In this document: piece by piece, positions 1 through 9,533 of the stretch
How the letters are laid out: every line of letters begins with the position of its first letter
How positions within the stretch are numbered: the stretch's first letter is position 1
Assembly (NCBI GenBank): GCA_030065025.1
Contig: JASJDY010000039.1
Location: 1 to 35,804 of the forward strand
Origin: Planctomycetota bacterium
Lineage (GTDB): Bacteria > Planctomycetota > PLA2 > JAEUHO01
Direction of reading: 5' to 3'
Length of the DNA: 35,804 bases
Notes under the pieces: generated by a model
The model's database searches: none
Told to the model about the DNA's origin: nothing
The model's input: only the letters and a program-made list of their open reading frames with translations
Made by a program: the position numbers and the translations under genes

Positions 1-463
1 CGTACGGACGATCGCCGACCTCGCACGCCACGGCGACCTCACCGTCGGAGGCGATCCGGAGGTCTTCGGCCGGCCGGAGTGGACGCGCGTGCGTGACGCC
101 TACGGCCTGGGCAGCCTGCGCACGCGCGCGATGGACTCGACGTTCATGTACGGCGCGGTGCGCGACCGGCAGGTGGACTTGATCACCGCCTACTCGACGG
201 ACGGCCGCATCGACGCGTTCGACCTGGTCGTGCTCCGCGATCCCAGGCAGGCGTTCCCCCCCTACGACGCGGTGGTCCTGCTCTCCCCGCGTGCGGCGAC
301 GACGACGGGCCTCGTGGACGCCCTGCGCCCGCTCCTCGGAGGCATCTCCGACGCCCGCATGCGCGCGGCGAACCGCGCCGTGGACATCGACGAGCGCGCC
401 CCGGCGGAGGCGGGTCAGGACCTTTGGACCGCAATCCGCGCAGGTCGAGACGCGGCCCGCTAG
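1..463 (+). CDS. ABC transporter osmoprotectant-type substrate-binding domain (3' end only)
   Basis: The reading frame is open from base 2 and ends at the TAG at 461-463, so the gene starts outside the window. The visible 153 residues look like the C-terminal half of an OpuC/OsmF-type glycine betaine/choline binding domain: GDLTVGGDPEVFGRPEW, then MYGAVRDRQVDLITAYSTDG, then FPPYDAVVLLSP. In this family such domains bind quaternary amines, either as a lipoprotein or fused to the permease; which form this is cannot be seen. The frame closes with the usual helical tail (AMRAANRAVDID-like). The flavoprotein gene follows 35 bases later on the same strand, so the two may be co-transcribed. Ligand identity is inferred from the family only. 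Confidence 0.75.
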   Translation, partial: VRTIADLARHGDLTVGGDPEVFGRPEWTRVRDAYGLGSLRTRAMDSTFMYGAVRDRQVDLITAYSTDGRIDAFDLVVLRDPRQAFPPYDAVVLLSPRAATTTGLVDALRPLLGGISDARMRAANRAVDIDERAPAEAGQDLWTAIRAGRDAAR

Positions 464-498
464 TCCGCCGTCGGGCGAGTGGACACATGGAGAACGCC

Positions 499-1877
<1,379 letters not shown>

Positions 1878-1881
<4 letters not shown>

Positions 1882-3620
1882 CCGATCTGCACGCCCGCTT
1901 CCTCGAGCGCCGCCCGGATGCGCGGCAGCACGTCGTCGGCACTGATGACCTCGGTCTCGCCGCCCACGCGGGGCTTCCACTCGACCTTGCGGTCGGCCGC
2001 GTCTCGACCGACGACCACACGCAGCGGGATACCCACCAGGTCGGCGTCCTTGAACTTGGCGCCCGCGCCGAGCTTGCGGTCGTCCCAGAGCACGTCGACG
2101 CCCGCCGCGTGCAGCTGATCGTGCAGCTCCTGGGCGAGCGCGTCCTGGGCCTCGTCGCCCGCACGCATCTGGATGATCATCGCGTGGAACGGAGCGATGG
2201 GCAGCGGCCAGATCATGCCGCTCTCGTCGTGCCCCTGCTCGATCGCAGCGGCGGCGGTGCGGCTGACGCCGATGCCGTAGCAGCCCATGTGGAACGGCTG
2301 CAGCTTGCCGTTCTCGTCGGCGAAGCTGCAGCCCATCGCTTCCGAGTACTTCGTGCCGAGCTGGAAGATGTGCCCGACCTCGATGCCGCGCGTGATCTCG
2401 ATCGTGCCCTCGCCGTCGAGGGTCTGGTCGCCTGCCTGCACGAGGCCGAAGTCGTGCGTCGGCGGCTGCTCCAGGTCGCGTCCGAACCACACGTCGAGGT
2501 AGTGCGTGTCGGTCTCGTTGCCGCCGCACAGGAAGCCCTGCACGCCCTCGACCGAGCTGTCGGCGAGGAGCAGCACGTCCTTCTTCAGACCGATCGGGCC
2601 GGCGAAGCCGACGTCCGCGCCGGTCGCCTCCTTCACGAGCCTCTCGTCGGCCAGCTCGACCGCCAGGGCGTCGAGGTGGTTCGTCAGCTTGACGACGTTC
2701 AGCTCGCGATCGCCGCGGCACATGACGGCGACCGTCTGCTCGCGGTCGGTCCACACCGCGCGGTACAGGATCGTCTTGAGCATGCGCTCGAGCGGCAGGT
2801 CGGGGAACAGCGCACGCAGGTCCTCGCACGACTTGGCGTCGGGCGTCGGCTCCTTGTGCATCGGCACCTCGGCGGGGATCGCCGGCGGCGGCGGGATGCG
2901 GCTCGCGGCCTTCTCGACATTGGCGGCGTAGCCCGTGGCGTGGCAGACGGCGATGGCGTCCTCGCCCGTATCCGCGTCGACCATGAACTCCTCGCTGCCG
3001 GAGCCGCCGATCGCGCCGGGATCGGCCTCGACCGGCGTGAAGCGCAGGCCGCAGCGCGTGAAGATGCTGCGGTAGACGTCGCGCAGGACGGCATAGGACT
3101 CGGCCATGCCCTCGGCGTCCGCGTCGAAGGAGTAGGCATCCTTCATGACGAACTCACGGCCGCGCATGAGGCCGAAGCGCGGACGCATCTCGTCGCGGAA
3201 CTTCGTCTGGATCTGGTAGAGCGTCTGCGGCAGCTGCTTGTAGGAGGTCAGCTTGCCCTTCACGAAGTTCGTGATGACCTCTTCATGCGTCGGGCCCAGG
3301 CAGACCTCGCGCCCGCGGCCGTCCTCGAAGTGGTAGAGGATCTTCTCCTGCACGTAGCGATCCCAGCGGCCGCTCTCCTCCCACAGCTCGCGCGGCTGGA
3401 GCGCCGGCATGAGCAGCTCCTGGCAGCCGGCCTTGTCGTGCTCCTCGCGCACGATCTGCTCGACCTTCTTGAGCACGCGCCACATGAGCGGCCCGTACAC
3501 GTAGATCCCGGCCGCGATCTGCTGGATGAACCCGGCGCGCACCATGAGGGCGTGGGAGCGGACCTCGGCGTCGGCCGGCTCCTCCTTCAGGGTGACGAAC
3601 AGCGTCTTGGAGATTCGCAT
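1878..3620 (-). CDS. proS: Prolyl-tRNA synthetase
   Basis: 580-residue class II synthetase that charges tRNA-Pro in the cytoplasm. The N-terminus (MRISKTLFVTLKEEPADAE), the motif 2 region (FRDEMRPRFGLMRGREFVMK) and the motif 3 region near GCYGIGVSRT are clear. About 180 residues between motifs 2 and 3 form the INS editing domain of the bacterial-type enzyme, and a C-terminal anticodon-binding domain ends the protein. A longer frame opens upstream at 3716, but its extra 32 residues only translate the hexamer repeat, so ATG 3618-3620 is the start. No Shine-Dalgarno is visible; a TAGGAT hexamer lies 8 bases upstream, suggesting a leaderless transcript. It shares 4 bases (1878-1881) with the convergent flavoprotein gene. 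Confidence 0.95.
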
Positions 3621-3642
3621 GGCGGCGGATCCTACCGCCGCC
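3621..3642. repeat. Hairpin next to hexamer array, proS/xthA intergenic region
   Basis: GGCGGCGG (3621-3628) and CCGCCGCC (3635-3642) form a perfect 8-bp stem with a 6-base loop. The loop contains the putative -10 hexamer of proS. The stem directly abuts the proS start codon on one side and the GT-hexamer array on the other. Confidence 0.6.
3629..3634 (-). promoter_or_regulatory. Putative leaderless -10 element of proS
   Basis: On the minus strand TAGGAT is followed by 8 bases (CCGCCGCC) and the proS ATG, with no Shine-Dalgarno. The arrangement matches that of dapC (TAGGAT, 8 bases, ATG at 17296). Confidence 0.45.
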
Positions 3643-3645
3643 CCC

Positions 3646-3681
3646 GTGCCTGTGCCCGTTCGCGTGCCCGTGCCCGTACCA
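3646..3681 (+). repeat. GT-hexamer tandem array, site 1 (six units)
   Basis: Six hexamers stand in perfect register: GTGCCT, GTGCCC, GTTCGC, GTGCCC, GTGCCC, GTACCA. The array follows the hairpin at 3621-3642 and fills the space before xthA. The last unit plus the next T forms TACCAT, the putative -10 element of xthA. Related arrays lie at 11864, 23995 and 31573. Confidence 0.7.
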
Positions 3682-3682
3682 T
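3677..3682 (+). promoter_or_regulatory. Putative leaderless -10 element of xthA
   Basis: TACCAT ends 8 bases before the ATG at 3691, and no Shine-Dalgarno intervenes. It is built from the last repeat unit of the hexamer array. The same TACCAT with the same spacing precedes the gene at 23307. Confidence 0.45.
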
Positions 3683-3690
3683 CCGCCCCC

Positions 3691-4476
3691 ATGCGGATCC
3701 TCTCCTGGAACGTCAACGGCCTGCGCGCCTGCGAGAAGAAGGGCTTCTCGCGCTGGCTCGCGTCCTGCGGCGCGCACGTCGTTGCGCTGCAGGAGGTCCG
3801 GGCGAGACCGGAGCAACTCCCGGATCACGTGCGCGAGCCGGACGGGTGGCACGTCCACGTCGTCAGTGCCGAGCGGCCGGGCTACAGCGGCGTCGCGCTC
3901 TACTCCCGCGAAGCGCCCGACCGCGTCGTCACGTCGCTAGGCGAGGAGCGCTTCGACGCCGAGGGCCGCCTGCAGCTGGCCTCCTTCGGCCGCCTCGTGA
4001 TCGCGAACGCGTACTTCCCCAACGGGAACGGCAGGGACAGGGACAACAGCCGCATCCCCTACAAGCTCGACTTCTACCGCGCGCTCTACGAGCGCGTCGA
4101 CCGCCTGCGCCGCGGTGGCCGGCGCGTGCTCGTGCTGGGCGACTTCAACACGGCGCACCGTGAGATCGACCTCGCCCGGCCCAAGGCGAACGTCAAGACG
4201 TCCGGCTTTCGGCCGGAGGAGCGCGAGGAGCTCGACCGCTGGATGCGGAGCGGCTGGACCGACACGTTCCGCCACTTCGAGACCGGTCCCGGGCACTACA
4301 CGTGGTGGTCGCAGCGCTTCGGCGTGCGCGAGCGCAACGTGGGCTGGCGCATCGACTACGTGCTCGCCAGCCGGGCGGCCATGCGCCACGTGCGCTCCGC
4401 CGGCCACCATCCCGATGTCCTGGGCAGCGACCACTGCCCCGTGGGCGTCGACCTCGATCCGGCGGTGCGGGCCTGA
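3691..4476 (+). CDS. xthA: Exodeoxyribonuclease III (AP endonuclease family)
   Basis: 261 residues of the exonuclease III / AP endonuclease fold, which cuts DNA at abasic sites in base-excision repair. Visible active-site motifs are SWNVNGLRA at the N-terminus (metal-binding Asn), the LQEVR glutamate, LGDFNTAH (catalytic Asp and Asn), RIDYVLAS and GSDHCPV (catalytic His). Length is normal. The frame is open further upstream, but only through the hexamer repeat, which would give an artificial Val-Pro tail, so ATG 3691 is chosen. The gene is divergent from proS with only 70 bases between the start codons. Confidence 0.93.
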   Translation: MRILSWNVNGLRACEKKGFSRWLASCGAHVVALQEVRARPEQLPDHVREPDGWHVHVVSAERPGYSGVALYSREAPDRVVTSLGEERFDAEGRLQLASFGRLVIANAYFPNGNGRDRDNSRIPYKLDFYRALYERVDRLRRGGRRVLVLGDFNTAHREIDLARPKANVKTSGFRPEEREELDRWMRSGWTDTFRHFETGPGHYTWWSQRFGVRERNVGWRIDYVLASRAAMRHVRSAGHHPDVLGSDHCPVGVDLDPAVRA

Positions 4477-4538
4477 GCGGACCGGAACGTCCATCTCGGG
4501 CGCTTTCGGACGATTCGCGGCCTGACGCCCCCGCCCCA

Positions 4539-4568
4539 TTGCCGCGCCGGCAGGCGGCTCGGTAGCCT
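4539..4568 (+). promoter_or_regulatory. Putative promoter of the DUF2780-DUF4332-dodecin cluster
   Basis: TTGCCG (4539-4544) and TAGCCT (4563-4568) are separated by 18 bases, close to sigma-70-type spacing. They lie 25 bases upstream of the first start codon, which has its own ribosome binding site. Confidence 0.4.
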
Positions 4569-4593
4569 GGGCGCGCACGTGAGAGGAGGCTCC

Positions 4594-5001
4594 ATGCTCG
4601 ACTTCATCCAGGACGCCGCAGGCAAGCTTGGCATCGGCGAAGACACCGCGAAGTCCGCCACGGGCGGGCTGCTCGGCCTCATCCAGGAGCACGCCGATCC
4701 GGCGGACGCGAGCGAGATGCTCTCCAAGCTCCCCGGCGCGGCCGAGCTCATCCCCTCGGGCGGCGATTCGGGCGGCGGCGGCCTGCTCGGCGGCCTCGGC
4801 GACGCGCTCGGCGGTGCGCTGGGCGGCGGCGCCGGTGGTGCGCTCGGCGCCGTGGAGGCGCTGTCCAAGACGGGCCTCAGCGCCGACAAGCTCGGGAGCT
4901 TCCTCGAGCTGTTCAAGAACTTCGCCCTGCCCAAGCTCGGGCCGGACCTGCTCCAGCGTCTGCTGGGCAAGATCCCCGGACTGGGCAGCCTGCTGGGTTG
5001 A
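4594..5001 (+). CDS. DUF2780-like glycine-rich small protein
   Basis: 135 residues of unknown function. The N-terminal part (MLDFIQDAAGKLGIGEDTA, then a segment ending KLPGAAELIP) and the C-terminal helical part (ALSKTGLSADKLGSFLELF) resemble the DUF2780 layout. Between them is a glycine-rich stretch of GGLL/GGAL repeats (about residues 49-85) that could be flexible or self-associating. AGAGGAGG at 4582-4589 fixes the ATG at 4594; the in-frame GTG at 4579 precedes that site. No signal peptide is visible. It opens a run of three small genes with short spacing (51 and 21 bases). Confidence 0.6.
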   Translation: MLDFIQDAAGKLGIGEDTAKSATGGLLGLIQEHADPADASEMLSKLPGAAELIPSGGDSGGGGLLGGLGDALGGALGGGAGGALGAVEALSKTGLSADKLGSFLELFKNFALPKLGPDLLQRLLGKIPGLGSLLG

Positions 5002-5052
5002 GACACGACCGGCCGGAGCACCCGGCTGGAACGCAAGAACAAGGGAGATCCC

Positions 5053-5460
5053 GTGAGCTACAAGATCGATGAAATCGAGGGCATCGGTCCCTCCTACGCC
5101 GAGAAGCTGGCTGCCGCGAAGATCGCGAACACCGACGACCTGCTGAAGCTCTGCTGCGACCGCAAGGGCCGCAAGAGCACGGCGGACTCGACGGGCGTCA
5201 GCGAGAAGCTGCTGCTCAAGTGGGCCAACATGGCCGACATGATGCGCATCAAGGGCATCGGCCGTCAGTTCGCCGAGATGCTCGAGGCCGCCGGTGTCGA
5301 CACCGTCAAGGAGCTGGCCACGCGCCGCGCCGACAACCTGACGGCGAAGATGAACGAGGTCAACGAGGCCAAGAACCTCGCCAACGCCACGCCGGCCCAG
5401 ACCGTCATCGAGGGCTGGATCGCCGAGGCGAAGCAGACCAAGCCGACCATCACCCACTAG
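5053..5460 (+). CDS. DUF4332 helix-hairpin-helix protein
   Basis: 135 residues with GTG start and a good ribosome binding site (AAGGGAG about 5 bases upstream). Two helix-hairpin-helix-like motifs are visible: IEGIGPSYAEKLAAAKI near the N-terminus and IKGIGRQFAEMLEAAGV mid-protein, as in DUF4332 and related DNA-binding folds. The family has no settled function; non-specific DNA or protein binding is the usual guess. The remainder is helical and charged, without membrane segments. Position between a DUF2780 gene and dodecin suggests a small-protein operon, perhaps for stress or storage, but that is inference. Confidence 0.75.
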   Translation: MSYKIDEIEGIGPSYAEKLAAAKIANTDDLLKLCCDRKGRKSTADSTGVSEKLLLKWANMADMMRIKGIGRQFAEMLEAAGVDTVKELATRRADNLTAKMNEVNEAKNLANATPAQTVIEGWIAEAKQTKPTITH

Positions 5461-5481
5461 TCCAGACTGAAGGAATCCACC

Positions 5482-5688
5482 ATGTCCGTCGCCAAGGTCA
5501 TCGAGATCTCAGCCGCGTCCCCGTCGAGCTTCGAGGACGCGATCCGTCGCGGCATCGAGACCGCCTCCAAGACCGTCAAGGGCATCCAGGGCGCCTGGAT
5601 CAGCGAACAGAAGGTGCAGGTCACCGACGATCAGGTGAGCGAGTTCCGCGTCACCATGCGCATCAGCTTCGTCGTCAAGGACAGCTAG
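5482..5688 (+). CDS. Dodecin family flavin-binding protein
   Basis: 68 residues, the typical dodecin length. Dodecins form hollow dodecamers that bind and buffer flavins. The strand-helix-strand-strand pattern is clear: MSVAKVIEISAASPSSF, helix EDAIRRGIETASKTVKG, then GAWISEQKVQV with W39 at the position expected to stack on the isoalloxazine ring, and the final strand EFRVTMRISFVVKD. AAGGA lies 8 bases before the ATG. It is the last gene of the three-gene run; a strong hairpin follows at 5710. Confidence 0.9.
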   Translation: MSVAKVIEISAASPSSFEDAIRRGIETASKTVKGIQGAWISEQKVQVTDDQVSEFRVTMRISFVVKDS

Positions 5689-5709
5689 CGAAGACGACGC
5701 CAACCCGAA

Positions 5710-5746
5710 GGCGACGCCGGCTCACACACGGAAGGCCGGCGTCGCC
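5710..5746. terminator. 12-bp hairpin between dodecin and the HerA-like gene, holding the HerA-like stop
   Basis: GGCGACGCCGGC (5710-5721) pairs perfectly with GCCGGCGTCGCC (5735-5746) around a 13-base loop. The loop contains the TGA of the minus-strand ATPase gene (5722-5724). There is no T-run on either side. It could serve as a shared bidirectional terminator for two convergent genes. Confidence 0.6.
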
Positions 5747-8157
5747 ATCCCGCTCTCGTCGATGGTCCACGGCGTCCATGCGAGCACGACCGGCTCGATG
5801 GCGATGTCGGCCTTGCGCGGACGCAGCGGCACCGCCTCGATCTCGAAGTTCGCGGGATCGTACTTGTCCTTCAGCGCGTCCGTCTTCTCGCGGAACTCCT
5901 CCTCGAGCTCGGCGAGGTCCTGGTGGCGTGCGTCGAGGTCAGCCTTCGCGCGCTCGACGTCCTGCTTCTCCTTGCTCGCACGGCCCATCCCGCGCGCCGC
6001 CGTGCCTGCACGGCTCGCCGTGCCGATCGAGCCCACCTTGCGGCCGAACAGCGCGCCGAGCACCGTCGTGCCGACGGAGATCCAGCTGCTCTGCTTGGCC
6101 TGCTTGTACTGGTCCTTCTCGCGGCCGATCTTCTGTTCCGCCTTGCGGATGCGCTCCTGCACGCGATCGAGCTTCGGGGTGTAGCGATTGCGCAGCTTCT
6201 CGACCTCGAGGTCACGCTTCTCGCGAGCCGCCTGGGCGACGCGGGCGACGAAGTCGCCCTCGATCTCCTCGGGCTCGGAGTAGAGCTTCAGAGGCTTGCA
6301 GCGCCACATGGGCATCGGGCACTCGCGGTAGAGGAACGACTTGAGCACCGTCTTCCAGGAGCGGTAGCTCTTCGCCTGGGCGGCCGCGCCCGGCAGCTTG
6401 GCGTAGCCGGCGCTATCGTCCGGCGCCTCGTCGAGCTCGGGCCCCTCCGCGGCCAAGGCCTGGGCCTGGGTCCACGGATCCGCCGGCACGCGACCCGAGA
6501 GCGGCGCGAGCAGCGAGAGCTCCTTCCAGAGGTCGATGCCTCGCGTGGCCTGTGCGTAGTGGAGCTTCGCGCGTCCGAGCAGCGCCGGCCGGTACACGAG
6601 CTTGCTGCCGTCGGGCACGGAGCCCGTGCGCAGGACGAACGCCTCCGGCACGGCCGGCGGCACGACCGGGCGTGTGCCTTGCGCCTTGCCCTTGGCCTGC
6701 TCGGGCCCGACGCCGGGCGTGGCGGCCTTGGCCGCATCGCGCTTCGCCTCCATGAGCCGCTTGATCTGCGCGCGCGTCAGCGGGCCGCGCAGGTACGACA
6801 TCGCCCAGCGGGTGTGGAAGACGGTCGGACCGTCGTCGTGCACGTTGTTCATGTAGAAGACGCGGCTGCGCATGCCGCTGAGGATCGCCTCGACGCGGCG
6901 CCGGTCGAACGTGCCGCCGGTCGTGGCCGACGCCCCCTCGAGCCCGTCGAGCACACGGGCCTTGTCGCGCTCGGTCTGCAGCCGGCCGAGGAACCAGGTA
7001 CCGGCGTTCGACAGCCCCTTGTAGTCGAGGTCGACGGGGTTCTGCGTGGCCAGCACGACGCCCAGGCCGAAGGCGCGCGCCTGCTTCATGAGCGTGAGCA
7101 TGGGCGTCTTCGAGGGCGGGTTCTTGGACGGCGGGAAGAAGCCGAAGACCTCGTCCATGTAGAGCAGCGCGCGCAGCGTCGTGGCGCCGGGCTGCGTGCG
7201 CATCCACGCCACCACCTCGTTGAGCAGCAGCGTCACGAAGAACATGCGCTCGCTATCGGAGAGATGCGCGATCGAGACGATCGTGAGCCGCGGCTTGCCC
7301 TCGGGCGTCCACAGCAGGCGCTGGACGTCCAGCGGCTCCCCCTCCATCCACGCGCTGAAGCCCGGGGAGGCCAGCAGGTTGTTCAGCGTCATGGCGAGGC
7401 CGAAGCGATCCTTGGCCGGGTAGAACGCCTCGAGGTCCATCACGCCGATGCGCTCGAACGGCGGCTCCTGGATCGCCTGGATCAGCGAGCCGAGGTCGAG
7501 GTCGCGGCCGTCGCGCCACGCGCGATCGAGGATGTTCGACAGCAGGATGTGCTCGCGACTGCGGATCGGGTCCGCATCGACCCCGAGCAGCGCCAGCAGG
7601 CCGGAGACCGAGGCCATGACGCGCTCGCGCATCGCGTCGCCGTCTTCGAGAAGCTCGGGGGAAGGCGCGGCGAAGGAGCGCAGGACCGTCAGCGGCAGGC
7701 CCGCGTCGCTGCCCGGCGTGTAGATCGTCATGTCGACGCTGTCGCGCAGACGGCGGATGCGCTCGCCGTCCTGGCCCCACGAGGCGAGCCCGTTGCGCCA
7801 GAGGTCCGCGGTCTTCGCGGCGTACTCGGGCACCGTCAGGCCCTTGCGCGTCGCCTGCCCCTCTTCGATCCAGGGCTGGAACTCCTCCTTCGTGAGCCCG
7901 GGGAAGGACAGGAGCAGGTTGCCGAGGTCGCCCTTCGGATCGATGGCGATGGCCGGCACGCCGTCGATGGCCGCCTCTTCGAGCAGGGACAGGCAGAGGC
8001 CGGTCTTGCCCGAGCCGGTCATGCCGACGCAGACGGCGTGCGTCGTCAGGTCCTTCGCGTCGTAGAGCAACATGTCGTCGAGGACCTTGCCCGTGTCGAC
8101 GTCGTAGTCCTTGCCGAGGTAGAAGGCGCCGAGCTTCTCGTAGTCGGGGAGCGACAT
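5722..8157 (-). CDS. HerA/DUF87-type ATPase with C-terminal coiled coils
   Basis: 811-residue P-loop ATPase of the FtsK/HerA superfamily. Walker A is GMTGSGKT (45-52), followed by AIDPKGDLGN, and Walker B is ALLYMDEVFGF (D335, E336). QARAFGLGVVLATQNPVDLDYKGL is the expected sensor region. The N-terminal HAS barrel of classical HerA is absent; the ATPase begins almost at once. The C-terminal third has two charged coiled-coil stretches separated by a glycine- and small-residue-rich segment (about 685-725) that could bend or touch membrane. GGAGGA upstream supports the ATG at 8157. HerA normally pumps DNA with the nuclease NurA, but no nurA is adjacent, so partner and substrate are unknown. Confidence 0.8.
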   Translation of the reverse strand: MSLPDYEKLGAFYLGKDYDVDTGKVLDDMLLYDAKDLTTHAVCVGMTGSGKTGLCLSLLEEAAIDGVPAIAIDPKGDLGNLLLSFPGLTKEEFQPWIEEGQATRKGLTVPEYAAKTADLWRNGLASWGQDGERIRRLRDSVDMTIYTPGSDAGLPLTVLRSFAAPSPELLEDGDAMRERVMASVSGLLALLGVDADPIRSREHILLSNILDRAWRDGRDLDLGSLIQAIQEPPFERIGVMDLEAFYPAKDRFGLAMTLNNLLASPGFSAWMEGEPLDVQRLLWTPEGKPRLTIVSIAHLSDSERMFFVTLLLNEVVAWMRTQPGATTLRALLYMDEVFGFFPPSKNPPSKTPMLTLMKQARAFGLGVVLATQNPVDLDYKGLSNAGTWFLGRLQTERDKARVLDGLEGASATTGGTFDRRRVEAILSGMRSRVFYMNNVHDDGPTVFHTRWAMSYLRGPLTRAQIKRLMEAKRDAAKAATPGVGPEQAKGKAQGTRPVVPPAVPEAFVLRTGSVPDGSKLVYRPALLGRAKLHYAQATRGIDLWKELSLLAPLSGRVPADPWTQAQALAAEGPELDEAPDDSAGYAKLPGAAAQAKSYRSWKTVLKSFLYRECPMPMWRCKPLKLYSEPEEIEGDFVARVAQAAREKRDLEVEKLRNRYTPKLDRVQERIRKAEQKIGREKDQYKQAKQSSWISVGTTVLGALFGRKVGSIGTASRAGTAARGMGRASKEKQDVERAKADLDARHQDLAELEEEFREKTDALKDKYDPANFEIEAVPLRPRKADIAIEPVVLAWTPWTIDESGMATPAFRV

Positions 8158-8247
8158 GCGTGGTTCCTCCGGGAACGTGCGTCACGGCAATCTACGCACC
8201 CCCACGCCGAGGCGGAAGCGCGGCCCCGCGAAATCGACCGCGGCAGG

Positions 8248-9222
8248 TCAGCTGTAGCGCCGCACCGACTCGAGCACGCCCTGCGAACGCCGGGCGAGGG
8301 AAGGCGGCAGCGGCTCGGGCGAGGGTCGTGCGACACAGGAGCGCAGCCAGCGCACCACGGCGCGCACACGCCACCAGCGCCGCCGGGCGACGGCGGCGAG
8401 GTGCGGACGCGCCTCGTGCCAGAAGCCCGCCCGCCGCAGCTCCGCCCCCAGCTGACGCTGCATGCCGAAGTGCAGCCGGCGCAGGGTACGGCGCACGAGC
8501 GGGCGCTCGCGGTACGGCTGCAGCATGCGCACCTGCGCGAACTGATGGGCGAACTCCAGCTCGTCGTTCTTGCGCACGGCCCGGCCGGCCCGCCAGACCG
8601 CGTGTCGCTCGCGATTGAGCGCGAGGCGATGGCCGGCGTGGTGGAAGCCCAGTAGGAACACCGTGTCCTCGGAGAACGCGTACGACTCGTCGAAGCCGAC
8701 GTCGCGCGCGATGGCCGCACGCACGACGAGCGCCGAAGGCAGGCCCCAGCCGCCGCCCAGCATCGCGTCGAGGCTGGTCGGCTCCCGCCACACGGGATCT
8801 CCGAACTGGTGCTCGGCGCGGTCGATGCCGTCGTAGTCCGCGTCACCCAGGACGGCGTCGACGTCGTCGCGTGCGAGCACGGCGAGCTGCGAGGCGAGAT
8901 AGCCCGGCTTCCAGAGGTCGTCGCTGTCGAGGAAGGCGACCCACGCTCCACGGACCTCCTGCAGACCGCGATTGCGAGCCGAGGCCGAGCCGCCGTTGGG
9001 CTTCTCGATCACGCGCAGACGCGGCTCGTCTGCGTAGCGCGCCCGCAGGTGGTCCGCCGTCCCATCCGTGGAGCCGTCGTCGACCACGACGACCTCGAGG
9101 TCCGACATCGTCTGCGCCAGCGCGCCGTCGATCGCCTCCTCGACGAGACCGCGGCGCTGGTACGTGGGGATCACCACGGAGACGCGCGGGGCGGCATCAG
9201 GCGAGGACACGCCGGCGTCCAT
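8248..9222 (-). CDS. Family 2 glycosyltransferase
   Basis: 324 residues with the GT-A fold of GT2 enzymes: RVSVVIPTYQRRGLVEEAI, VVVDDGSTDGT for nucleotide binding, the NGGSASARNRGL segment, and AFLDSDDLW as the metal-binding DxD. The C-terminal third is arginine-rich and helical, without membrane spans. The acceptor sugar cannot be read; a role in surface polysaccharide or glycolipid synthesis is typical. The ATG at 9220-9222 has no Shine-Dalgarno and directly abuts the inverted-repeat element at 9223-9471, so its leader lies inside that element. A 78-codon open frame in the element is in frame and its TAG is immediately followed by this ATG. Confidence 0.88.
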   Translation of the reverse strand: MDAGVSSPDAAPRVSVVIPTYQRRGLVEEAIDGALAQTMSDLEVVVVDDGSTDGTADHLRARYADEPRLRVIEKPNGGSASARNRGLQEVRGAWVAFLDSDDLWKPGYLASQLAVLARDDVDAVLGDADYDGIDRAEHQFGDPVWREPTSLDAMLGGGWGLPSALVVRAAIARDVGFDESYAFSEDTVFLLGFHHAGHRLALNRERHAVWRAGRAVRKNDELEFAHQFAQVRMLQPYRERPLVRRTLRRLHFGMQRQLGAELRRAGFWHEARPHLAAVARRRWWRVRAVVRWLRSCVARPSPEPLPPSLARRSQGVLESVRRYS

Positions 9223-9471
9223 CTAGCGCGACCTGTGCATGAAGCGCGCGTCGCTCGGACCCCAAGTCCCTGGCTTGCGGAGACTTGCGATGACCTGTAC
9301 GGCCTCTGCGTCGGACCAGGTCGTTCTCGCGACGGACTCGCGCCTGAGGTCGAAGCCGAAGTGAGGATGCGGGGCTGATCCCCCCTCGGACGAGCTTCGG
9401 CAAAGAGATCGGGCGCGAGGACGAGCGAGAACCGCGCGACTCGGCCTTGGTTCATGCATAGGTCGGGCTAG
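9223..9471. mobile_element. MITE-like element with 21-bp near-perfect terminal inverted repeats
   Basis: The left end 9223-9243 (CTAGCGCGACCTGTGC then ATGAA) is the inverse of 9451-9471 (TTCATGCATAGG then TCGGGCTAG) at 19 of 21 positions. Both ends carry CTAG, which could be part of the repeats or a 4-bp target duplication. The interior has no gene I recognise but holds partial internal inverted repeats (GTTCTCGC...CTCGCGCC near 9322 against the stretch around 9412-9431). One minus-strand frame (9459 to 9223, 78 codons) is open across the whole element. The size and ends fit a non-autonomous transposable element or foldback repeat. Mobility is inferred; other genomic copies would prove it. 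Confidence 0.55.
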
Positions 9472-9521
9472 CTCGGACGGTGGCGGGCCGGGAGCACGTC
9501 GCCTTGCCCCGCCGCCCTGCG

Positions 9522-9527
9522 TAGCAT
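9522..9527 (+). promoter_or_regulatory. Putative leaderless -10 element of the membrane protein gene
   Basis: TAGCAT is followed by GCCGCC and the GTG start at 9534, a 6-base gap with no Shine-Dalgarno. Confidence 0.4.
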
Positions 9528-9533
9528 GCCGCC

